11,077 nucleotides of DNA from CAZNMF01 sp035547155 (lineage in GTDB: Bacteria; Acidobacteriota; Vicinamibacteria; Vicinamibacterales; SCN-69-37): positions 1-11,077 of the forward strand of contig DASZVJ010000010.1 in NCBI GenBank assembly GCA_035547155.1, written 5' to 3'. Shown here piece by piece: positions 5,904 to 11,077 of this stretch (within the stretch, counting starts at the first letter, position 1; the number at the start of each line of letters is the position of its first letter). The notes beneath the pieces were generated by a model that was not told where the DNA came from, made no database searches, and was given only the letters and a program-made list of their open reading frames with translations. The translations under genes and the position numbers were made by a program.

Positions 5904-6827
5904 ATGACGACGTCGCATCGTGACAGGGAACGGCCGCACGCGAGTCGCGTGGTCTCGCTCGCGATTGGCATGGTCTCGATGATGCTGGCAAGCACCGTCG
6001 CGCAGACGCCGCGCTCGCCAGAGCTCGACCAGATCCTTCAGCGCGCCGCCGCGCACGTCGAGCAGCAGGCGCGCGCCATGTCCGACATCGTCATGCAGGG
6101 GGACTACCTGCAAGTGGCGAAGGGCACGGTGCGCGGACACGATCTCCCGGATGTCATGACACGCAAGACCCGCGCGGATCTCGTTGTGCTGCTCGACGTC
6201 GGCGCGTCGGGCACATGGGCGCCGTTCCGCGACGTGTACGAAGTCGATGGAAAGCCGGTCAAGGACCGCAGCGAGCACGTGAGCCAGCTGGTCGCGAAGA
6301 TTGCATCAGGCTCGCCTCGGGACGCCGTCGCCATCCACGACGAAAGCGCGCGATTCAATCTGAACGCGTTCGGCGTGGACATCGACCGCACCGTCAACAC
6401 GCCATTGACCACGCTGATGTTCCTGCGCACGGCGAACCAGCCGCGCTCGTCGTTTCATCTCGGCAGCGTCGATCGTATCGATGGCATGACGTGCCGCATC
6501 GTCGAGTTCTCGGAGGAGTCGCGGCCGCCGCTGAGCGAATCCGTGGCGGGATCGTCGGCGCGCGGGCGCTTCTGGATCGAGCCGGCGAGTGGATACGTGC
6601 TGCGCAGCGAGCTTCGCGCCGAAGCCGCTATCACGCGCGACTGGACACGCTTCGTGCGCGCGACCATTACCGTGCGCTATGCGGAGGAACACGCGCTGAA
6701 TGCGTGGGTGCCGACGGCGATGGACGAGCAATACGAACTGAACGCCAGCGACGAGGTCATCACCGGCCACGCGGCATACTCGAACTATCGGCGCTTCGGC
6801 GTCTCGACGGCTGAAAGCGCGCGCTAG
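5904..6827 (+). CDS. Secreted LolA/MucB-like beta-sheet protein, uncharacterised
   Basis: A 307-residue exported protein. The start is chosen because GGAGGCGGAGG (5887-5897) precedes the ATG at good spacing. Residues 1-14 are polar and basic, 15-33 form a hydrophobic core (VVSLAIGMVSMMLASTVA), and cleavage after Ala33 is plausible, so it should be periplasmic. The mature part begins with a helix (LDQILQRAAAHVEQQAR), followed by alternating beta-like strands. The C-terminal half has GRFWIEPASGYVLRSEL, TITVRYAEEHALNAWVPTAM and ITGHAAYSNYRRFGV, the pattern of lipoprotein-carrier or anti-sigma-sensor half-barrels (LolA, MucB/RseB, DUF2092 types), common in Acidobacteriota. Substrate unknown. It is a single gene, divergent from the unknown operon and convergent with prmA, leaving only 4 bp between the stop codons. 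Confidence 0.75.
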   Translation: MTTSHRDRERPHASRVVSLAIGMVSMMLASTVAQTPRSPELDQILQRAAAHVEQQARAMSDIVMQGDYLQVAKGTVRGHDLPDVMTRKTRADLVVLLDVGASGTWAPFRDVYEVDGKPVKDRSEHVSQLVAKIASGSPRDAVAIHDESARFNLNAFGVDIDRTVNTPLTTLMFLRTANQPRSSFHLGSVDRIDGMTCRIVEFSEESRPPLSESVAGSSARGRFWIEPASGYVLRSELRAEAAITRDWTRFVRATITVRYAEEHALNAWVPTAMDEQYELNASDEVITGHAAYSNYRRFGVSTAESAR

Positions 6828-6831
6828 GACG

Positions 6832-7776
6832 CTACGCCGCGCCGCGGCGCAGCGAGATGGCGACCCAGCGATCTTCGATCGCTTCGTCGATCGGCGTCGC
6901 GCCTGCATCGGCGAATGCGGCAATGACATCGTCGCGCTCGTCGAGATCGAAGCCGCTCACGATCAGCGTGCCGCCATCAACGACTTCCGCAACGAGCCGC
7001 GGTGCGACGCGACACAGCATCGCGCCCGTCAGATTGCCCAGGAGCAGATCAAACGCACTCGCGGAGGATTCGTGAGCACCCGTGTTTTCAGTTCGAAGTT
7101 CAAAGTTCGAAGTTCGAAGTTCGCGCAGCGGACCCTTCGTGATGTCGACAACCCGCATCGCGACGCGATCCACTGCGTCGTTGCGCTCGACGGTGTCGAG
7201 CGCGGCGTCGATCGCGTCGGGATCGACGTCGATGCCCAGCACGGTGACCGCACCGAGTTTCGACGCGGCCACCGCAAGCACGCCCGATCCCGTGCCGACG
7301 TCGAGCACCGACAGGCCGTCGATCCGCTGACGCTGCAGCAGCGCGAGACACAGACGCGTCGATTGATGATGCCCCGTGCCGAAGCCCATCGACGGCTGCA
7401 CGACGATGACGATGTCGTCACCGGATGCCTCGCGCGATGAAGACTCGACGAGCCACGGCGGCGTGACGAGAATGCGGCCAACGCGAATGGGCGTGATCGC
7501 GGCCTGACTGCGCTCGGCCCATTGCTCGTCGGGCACGAGCAGGGAAGTTGTCGTCAGCTCGGGCATGGACGCCGCCAGATGCGCGTGGGCCGCACTCTGC
7601 TGTTGCGTCGATGGAAAGAAGATGCGGATGCCGCCCGCGATCGGCTCGACCGCGGTTGGCTCGAACTCGTCGACTTCGGCGAGCGCGCGATCGAGGTCGT
7701 CATCGCTTGGCGGGTTCGACAAGCTCACCGCAAGCCACACGCAGTCGATCGCGGCGAACACGCGCGCGCTAGCCAA
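6832..7776 (-). CDS. prmA: Ribosomal protein L11 methyltransferase
   Basis: A cytoplasmic SAM-dependent enzyme that trimethylates ribosomal protein L11. Read from a TTG at 7776, which overlaps the end of dnaJ by 8 bp, the protein has 314 residues; a GTG five codons in (7761) is an alternative start. Family motifs are clear: PSMGFGTGHHQSTRLCL (128-144), the SAM motif VLDVGTGSGVLAVA (157-170), the acidic GIDVDPDAID (181-190), and LLGNLTG (245-251) in place of the usual N-I/L-hydrophobic substrate motif. Residues 218-240 are an extra segment between DITKGP and FDLLLGN. Its first half (RELRTSNFELRT) is encoded by the heptamer repeat at 7090-7123. The insertion is in frame and lies in a loop of the methyltransferase fold, so the enzyme may still work. 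It is the last gene of the heat-shock cluster; rsmE, often next to prmA, is absent. Confidence 0.93.
   Translation of the reverse strand: MASARVFAAIDCVWLAVSLSNPPSDDDLDRALAEVDEFEPTAVEPIAGGIRIFFPSTQQQSAAHAHLAASMPELTTTSLLVPDEQWAERSQAAITPIRVGRILVTPPWLVESSSREASGDDIVIVVQPSMGFGTGHHQSTRLCLALLQRQRIDGLSVLDVGTGSGVLAVAASKLGAVTVLGIDVDPDAIDAALDTVERNDAVDRVAMRVVDITKGPLRELRTSNFELRTENTGAHESSASAFDLLLGNLTGAMLCRVAPRLVAEVVDGGTLIVSGFDLDERDDVIAAFADAGATPIDEAIEDRWVAISLRRGAA
6839..6850. other. Perfect 12-bp GC palindrome at the convergent gene ends
   Basis: GCGCCGCGGCGC lies within the last codons of prmA, just past the stop of the convergent plus-strand gene. It could form a short hairpin in either transcript, but there is no T-tract, so a terminator role is speculative. 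Confidence 0.25.
7090..7123 (+). repeat. AGTTCGA/AGTTCAA heptamer repeat inserted in prmA
   Basis: Four full heptamers and a partial fifth (AGTTCGA, AGTTCAA, AGTTCGA, AGTTCGA, AGTTCG) lie in tandem inside the prmA coding region. On the prmA strand they encode residues 218-229. The same phrase occurs between hrcA and grpE at 9449-9473. This is normally intergenic-type sequence, and here it has become coding. Confidence 0.85.
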
Positions 7777-8905
7777 ACAGGTCCTTGACCTTTTCGAAGA
7801 ACGGCTTGTCCTGCTCGTCGTCGACCGGCGTCGGCTCGAGCTTCTCGACGGTCATCGTCTTGCCGAGCTGCTCGACGAGCTTCTTCTGATCCTTCGACAG
7901 CTTGCGCGGCACGTCGACGACGACGCGCACGTGCAACGAGCCGCGGCCGCGGCCCGTCACGCTCGGCATGCCCTTGCCTCGGAACGACAGGACCGTCCCG
8001 CTCGCCGTGCCGGCGGAGACGTCGACCGTCTGTGCGCCCGACGGCGTGTCGACGTGGAACGATCCGCCCATCGCCATGATGTGGAATGGCACCGGCACTT
8101 CGGTGAAGAGATCGTCTTCCTCACGCCGGAACAGCGGATGCGGCCGCACGTGGACGACGACGTAGAGATCGCCGGTCGGACCGCCGAGCGCGCCGTGCTC
8201 GCCTTCGCCATGCAGGCGCAGACGCTGCCCGTCCGCGATGCCTGCGGGAATGCGAACGGTGACGCGACGCTCCTTCGTCGTGCGCCCGGTGCCGCGGCAC
8301 GCAGGGCAGGGATTGCGGACGATCTGTCCGAGCCCGCCGCACTGGCCGCACGGCCGCGAGACGACGAGAAAACCCTGCTGAAAGCGCAGCTGTCCCGTGC
8401 CCCGGCACTGCGGACACGTTTCGGCGGACGAGCCCGGCGCGGCGCGCGTGCCCTTGCACGTCTCGCAGTTCTCTTCGCGCGGGATCTGGATCGTCGTCTC
8501 GGTGCCGGTGTAGGAATCCTCGAAGGAGATCTCGAGATCGAAGCGCAGATCGGATCCGCGCATCGGCCCTTGGCGCCGTTGGCCGCCACCGCCGCCGAAA
8601 CCGAAGAAGTCTCCGAGGATGTCGGAGAAGTCCGAGAAGATGTCGGCGTTGAAGCCGGGACCGCCTTGTCCGGCTGCGCTGGACACGCCCGCGTGACCGA
8701 AGCGATCGTAGCGCGCGCGTTTTTCGGCGTCGCCGAGCACGGCGTACGCTTCGGCCGCTTCCTTGAACTGTTCCTCGGCCTTCTTGTCGCCGGGATTGCG
8801 GTCGGGGTGATATTTCAGCGCGAGCTTGCGATACGCGCTCTTGATGTCCGCGTCGCCCGCGTTCCGATCGACCCCGAGCACTTCGTAGTAGTCACGTTGA
8901 CTCAC
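7769..8905 (-). CDS. dnaJ: Chaperone protein DnaJ (type I J-domain protein)
   Basis: A 378-residue co-chaperone that delivers unfolded substrates to DnaK and stimulates its ATPase. The GTG at 8905 is chosen because the J-domain begins at once (SQRDYYEVLGVD), AAGGTGG lies just upstream, and the codon overlaps the grpE stop in the classic GTGA arrangement. Domains in order: J-domain 4-70 with HPD at 33-35, Gly/Phe-rich linker about 70-110, zinc-finger domain 147-206, C-terminal substrate-binding domains to about 335, and a charged tail ending KDLFG. The four zinc motifs use Cys 147/150, 164/167, 186/189 and 200/203. The first reads CETCKGTR, with Arg in place of the last Gly of C-x2-C-x-G-x-G. 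All eight cysteines are present, so zinc binding should be intact. Confidence 0.97.
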   Translation of the reverse strand: MSQRDYYEVLGVDRNAGDADIKSAYRKLALKYHPDRNPGDKKAEEQFKEAAEAYAVLGDAEKRARYDRFGHAGVSSAAGQGGPGFNADIFSDFSDILGDFFGFGGGGGQRRQGPMRGSDLRFDLEISFEDSYTGTETTIQIPREENCETCKGTRAAPGSSAETCPQCRGTGQLRFQQGFLVVSRPCGQCGGLGQIVRNPCPACRGTGRTTKERRVTVRIPAGIADGQRLRLHGEGEHGALGGPTGDLYVVVHVRPHPLFRREEDDLFTEVPVPFHIMAMGGSFHVDTPSGAQTVDVSAGTASGTVLSFRGKGMPSVTGRGRGSLHVRVVVDVPRKLSKDQKKLVEQLGKTMTVEKLEPTPVDDEQDKPFFEKVKDLFG

Positions 8906-9408
8906 GCCTGTGCCACCTTGACGAGCGCCGCGCGCAGCAGACGCTGGCCGATGCGATAGCCGCGGCGAATCTCCGCGGTGATCTCGCCGTCGGGACGGCC
9001 GTCGGCCGGCTCTTGTGCAAGCGCCTCGTGCCACTGCGGATCGAACGGCTGACCGACGACGTCGAGCACCTCGACGCCACGGCGCTTGAGCACGTCGAGA
9101 AACTGGCGGCGGATCAAATCCAGGCCATCGCGATAGGCCGTGATGCGCTCGGCGCCCGGACCGGGCTCGACCGGCGCGGCGACCGCGCGCTCGAGATCGT
9201 CGACGACCGGCAGCAGATCGCGAATCAGATCCGCCGCCGCGTACTCGGCCTGCTCGCGTCGCTCGCGCTCGGTGCGCTTGCGGTAGTTGTCGAACTCGGC
9301 GGCCGTTCGCAGCAGACGCTCGCGCAGATCGTCGCGCTCACGGACGATCGCGTCGTCGGCGGAAGTCTGATCGGGGGAGGACGAAGGTGTCGTGTGCTCG
9401 GATGCCAT
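8902..9408 (-). CDS. grpE: Nucleotide exchange factor GrpE
   Basis: A 168-residue partner of DnaK that drives ADP release. A short disordered Ser/Thr/Asp-rich N terminus (1-20) is followed by a long charged helix (21-75) with AAEFDNYRKRTERE, the GrpE signature region, then DLLPVVDDLERA. The C-terminal beta domain (about 110-168) has GVEVLDVVGQPFDPQWHEAL and ends with RRGYRIGQRLLRAALVKVA, matching the conserved end of the family. It starts at an ATG with a weak ribosome binding site, 68 bp after hrcA, and its stop overlaps the dnaJ start by 4 bp, so the two are co-translated. No dnaK gene follows it. Confidence 0.96.
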   Translation of the reverse strand: MASEHTTPSSSPDQTSADDAIVRERDDLRERLLRTAAEFDNYRKRTERERREQAEYAAADLIRDLLPVVDDLERAVAAPVEPGPGAERITAYRDGLDLIRRQFLDVLKRRGVEVLDVVGQPFDPQWHEALAQEPADGRPDGEITAEIRRGYRIGQRLLRAALVKVAQA

Positions 9409-9448
9409 TGATCTGAATCTCAGTCGATCTCAACAAGCTCTTTTTCAA

Positions 9449-9473
9449 AGTTCGAAGTTCAAAGTTCGAAGTT
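9449..9473 (+). repeat. AGTTCGA/AGTTCAA heptamer repeat between hrcA and grpE
   Basis: AGTTCGA, AGTTCAA, AGTTCGA and a truncated AGTTT lie in tandem in the 68-bp spacer, ending just before the hrcA stop codon at 9477-9479. It is the same phrase and orientation as the copy inside prmA. Confidence 0.85.
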
Positions 9474-9476
9474 TGC

Positions 9477-10514
9477 CTATTGTCCGTCGACCAGCAGGCG
9501 CGTGACGGCGCGCGACACGCCGTCGACGACGGCGATGGCGCGCTGGTAGCGCATGCGCGTGGGACCAATGACGCCGACCGTGCCGATCCGATCGCCGTCC
9601 TGGAACGTCGACAGGACGAAGCTGAACGGGTGCAGGTCTGGCGACTGATTTTCCGATCCGATCACCACCGTCAGGCCGCCGGCCTCGATCGAGCGCGACA
9701 GCAGCTCGATCAGCTGGTGTTTCTCTTCGAGCATCTCGAACAGCGCGCGCAGCGTCTGCAGCGTGCGCTGCCGGTCGGCGTCCGCGCCGGCGAGCTCGTC
9801 GATGAGGAACGACGCGCCTTGCACATGCAGCGTCTCTCCCGGATGCAGCTCGTCGAGCCCGCGCTGCGCAAGGCGCAACGCGCGCTGGACCAGCGCGTCG
9901 TAGAGCGCGCGCTCTTCGCGCATGCGCTCGATGATCGCCGCGCGCACTTCGTCGAGCGTCAGGCCGGTGAACTCACGATTGATGTAGTTCGCGGCCTGGT
10001 TCAGCGACACGGCATCGTACCGCTCTGATGTTTCGATGACGTGATTCGACACCTGGCCGGCCGTCGCGACGACGATGACGAGCACGCGCGTGCCTTCGAG
10101 GCCGACGAAGTCGATGTGTTTGAGCCGGACGCTCGAGCTGGCAGGTGCCACCGCGAAGCCGATCTGGTGCGACGCTCGAGACAACTCGTGCGACGCCTGG
10201 CCGAGGACGTCGTCGACCGTGGCGGACCGGCGCAGCCGCGCCTCGAACTCGAGCAGCGGCCGCGGCTTGCGACGCGCGGTCAGGAGCTGATCGACGTAGA
10301 GCCGGTAGCCCGAGTCGGTGGGGACGCGGCCTGCCGACGTGTGGGGCTGGCGCACCAGTCCCTGTTCCTCGAGCGCCGCCAGGATGTTCCGCATCGTCGC
10401 CGACGACAGCCCGAGCGACGTGCGCTCGGCCAGCCACGCCGACGACACGGGCTCGCCCTGTTCGATGTACTCGCCGATGAGTGTCGCCAGGATCTGGCGT
10501 TGACGATCGGTCAT
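9477..10514 (-). CDS. hrcA: Heat-inducible transcription repressor HrcA
   Basis: A 345-residue repressor that binds CIRCE operators of heat-shock operons and depends on GroEL for activity. The N-terminal winged helix spans about 1-78: EYIEQGEPVSSAWLAERT, SSATMRNILAALEEQGLV and PHTSAGRVPTDSGYRLYVD are typical. The GAF-like and dimerisation part follows, and the end carries GPTRMRYQRAIAVVDGVS, another family hallmark. Length is typical. A variant CIRCE lies about 75 bp upstream (10587-10613), so the operon is probably autoregulated. A GC-rich hairpin and a heptamer repeat sit in the leader, and the ribosome binding site before the ATG is poor (GAGAA directly abutting). Confidence 0.96.
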   Translation of the reverse strand: MTDRQRQILATLIGEYIEQGEPVSSAWLAERTSLGLSSATMRNILAALEEQGLVRQPHTSAGRVPTDSGYRLYVDQLLTARRKPRPLLEFEARLRRSATVDDVLGQASHELSRASHQIGFAVAPASSSVRLKHIDFVGLEGTRVLVIVVATAGQVSNHVIETSERYDAVSLNQAANYINREFTGLTLDEVRAAIIERMREERALYDALVQRALRLAQRGLDELHPGETLHVQGASFLIDELAGADADRQRTLQTLRALFEMLEEKHQLIELLSRSIEAGGLTVVIGSENQSPDLHPFSFVLSTFQDGDRIGTVGVIGPTRMRYQRAIAVVDGVSRAVTRLLVDGQ

Positions 10515-10520
10515 TTCTCA

Positions 10521-10548
10521 GGCTGCGGGCTACAGGCCACGGGCTACG
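10521..10548 (+). repeat. GGCYRCR heptamer phrase repeat in the hrcA leader
   Basis: GGCTGCG, GGCTACA, GGCCACG and GGCTACG lie in tandem directly ahead of the hrcA start, in the zone where a ribosome binding site would lie. The same phrase occurs at 738-758. Confidence 0.7.
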
Positions 10549-10558
10549 GGTACTTCAT

Positions 10559-10582
10559 CGGGCGGCCCCCCGTGGCCGCCCG
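10559..10582 (-). promoter_or_regulatory. GC-rich hairpin in the hrcA 5' leader
   Basis: CGGGCGGCC (10559-10567) and GGCCGCCCG (10574-10582) form a perfect 9-bp stem with a 6-base loop, between the CIRCE element and the hrcA start codon. No T-tract follows, so it is more likely an mRNA structure (stability or translation control) than a terminator. Confidence 0.55.
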
Positions 10583-10586
10583 CTCA

Positions 10587-10613
10587 TTAGCAGTCCAACC
10601 GCCAGACTGCTAA
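10587..10613. promoter_or_regulatory. CIRCE-like operator of hrcA
   Basis: TTAGCAGTC, nine bases, then GACTGCTAA: a perfect 9-9-9 inverted repeat. The textbook CIRCE is TTAGCACTC-N9-GAGTGCTAA, so this copy differs at one position in each arm, with the change kept symmetric (C to G on one side, G to C on the other). It lies directly downstream of a TATACT box, where bound HrcA would block transcription of hrcA-grpE-dnaJ-prmA. Confidence 0.88.
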
Positions 10614-10618
10614 ACGAA

Positions 10619-10624
10619 AGTATA
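10619..10624 (-). promoter_or_regulatory. Candidate -10 box (TATACT) of the hrcA operon
   Basis: TATACT on the minus strand, five bases ahead of the CIRCE repeat, has five of six consensus bases. The -35 region falls in the GTCCC repeat and shows no recognisable TTGACA. Confidence 0.5.
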
Positions 10625-10627
10625 GCA

Positions 10628-10659
10628 GTCCCTTCGTCCCCTGGTCCCTTGGTCCCCTC
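10628..10659 (+). repeat. Tandem octamer GTCCCYTN, four units
   Basis: GTCCCTTC, GTCCCCTG, GTCCCTTG and GTCCCCTC run in exact 8-bp register between the hrcA promoter and the upstream gene. The last unit contains part of the stop codon of the penicillin-binding protein gene (10658-10660), and the array occupies the -35 region of hrcA. Confidence 0.8.
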
Positions 10660-11077
10660 ATCGCCCGAGCCCAATCCAGCCGCCGAGCGTGGACAGGAAC
10701 CCGTGGCCACCGCCGTGCAGCTCGCAGGTCTGATGCGGCTCGGTGCCGGCGAAGAAGGCCTCGTGAATCACGACGGGGCAGGCCGGCGTCGCCAGCTGGC
10801 CGGTGTCCTTGTCGATGTCGGCGAAGACGATGTCCTCCGGCACGTCGAACGACGTGCTGGGCCGGCCGGCCAGCGCGCGCTTCATGAACGACGTCCAGAT
10901 CGGCAGCGCCGCTTGCGATCCGCTGAGGCCGATGGGCTGGTTGTTGTCGAAGCCGACCCACACGGCGGTGAGCAGCTCCGGCGTGAGCCCGATGAACCAC
11001 GCGTCGCGCAGATCGTTCGTCGTGCCCGACTTGCCGGCCGCGTCGAGCGTGAAGCCCGCGCTGCGCGCCGCCGCGCC
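10658..11077 (-). CDS. Class A penicillin-binding protein, C-terminal fragment (PBP1A-like)
   Basis: The last 139 codons of a gene that starts beyond the window edge. The visible part is the end of the transpeptidase domain: AAGKSGTTNDLRDAWFIGLTPELLTAVWVGFD holds the K-S/T-G active-site motif (codons at 11021-11032) and the strand after it, followed by DNNQPIGLSGSQAALPIWTSFMKRAL, typical of bifunctional glycosyltransferase/transpeptidase PBPs. The full protein would polymerise and crosslink peptidoglycan at the outer face of the inner membrane. A short tail (CELHGGGHGFLSTLGGWIGLGR) ends the protein. Whether it is PBP1A or another class A member cannot be told from this part. It reads toward hrcA, which has its own promoter. 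Confidence 0.88.
   Translation of the reverse strand, partial: GAAARSAGFTLDAAGKSGTTNDLRDAWFIGLTPELLTAVWVGFDNNQPIGLSGSQAALPIWTSFMKRALAGRPSTSFDVPEDIVFADIDKDTGQLATPACPVVIHEAFFAGTEPHQTCELHGGGHGFLSTLGGWIGLGR

Noticed and set aside
7565..8959. 464-codon plus-strand frame
   Set aside because: It is antisense to dnaJ and the start of prmA, both of which are unmistakable, and carries no motifs of its own.
10559..10582. Intrinsic terminator of the penicillin-binding protein gene
   Set aside because: The stem lies downstream of the hrcA promoter and CIRCE, has no T-tract, and is better placed as a leader structure.

Overview
The window is GC-rich, densely coding bacterial chromosome. The heat-shock order hrcA-grpE-dnaJ-prmA, a secreted LolA/MucB-like protein, many non-ATG starts and dispersed 7-8 bp 'phrase' repeats (AGTTCGA/AGTTCAA, GGCCACG/GGCTACG, GTCCCTTG) suggest an Acidobacteriota genome, perhaps a Vicinamibacteria-like lineage. 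This is inference from gene content and style; there is no rRNA or marker to confirm it.

Region 1 (1-3059) is accessory. An apparently intact IS256-family element (811-2158; transposase 858-2111; 29-bp terminal inverted repeats) sits between two long, inverted, strictly 22-bp-periodic arrays. The left array (367-740) has 17 units on the plus strand. The right array (2184-2535) has 16 units on the minus strand. The units correspond one to one in order between arms, at about 80% identity by hand count. Outside the arrays a second periodic motif, CTGCAG every 21-22 bp, occurs on both sides (4 sites on the left, 2 on the right). The whole is therefore a palindromic locus of about 2.2-2.5 kb with an insertion sequence at its apex. 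I cannot match the arrays to a named repeat family, and they are the most unusual thing in the window.

Region 2 (3060-5699, minus strand) is a tight four-gene operon of uncharacterised proteins: a small four-helix membrane protein, a 195-aa soluble protein, a 272-aa soluble protein with DUF2283-like strands, and an eight-helix membrane protein. Junctions are 0 bp, 13 bp and a 10-bp overlap. A divergent regulatory gap (5700-5903) separates it from a secreted protein gene on the plus strand (5904-6827).

Region 3 (6832-11077, minus strand) is core genome. The 3' end of a class A penicillin-binding protein is followed by a promoter with a variant CIRCE operator, then hrcA, grpE, dnaJ and prmA. 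HrcA would repress the operon through CIRCE. GrpE is the nucleotide exchange factor and DnaJ the J-domain co-chaperone of a DnaK that is not encoded here. PrmA methylates ribosomal protein L11. Short tandem phrase repeats lie in three gaps of this region, and one copy interrupts the prmA reading frame in phase.
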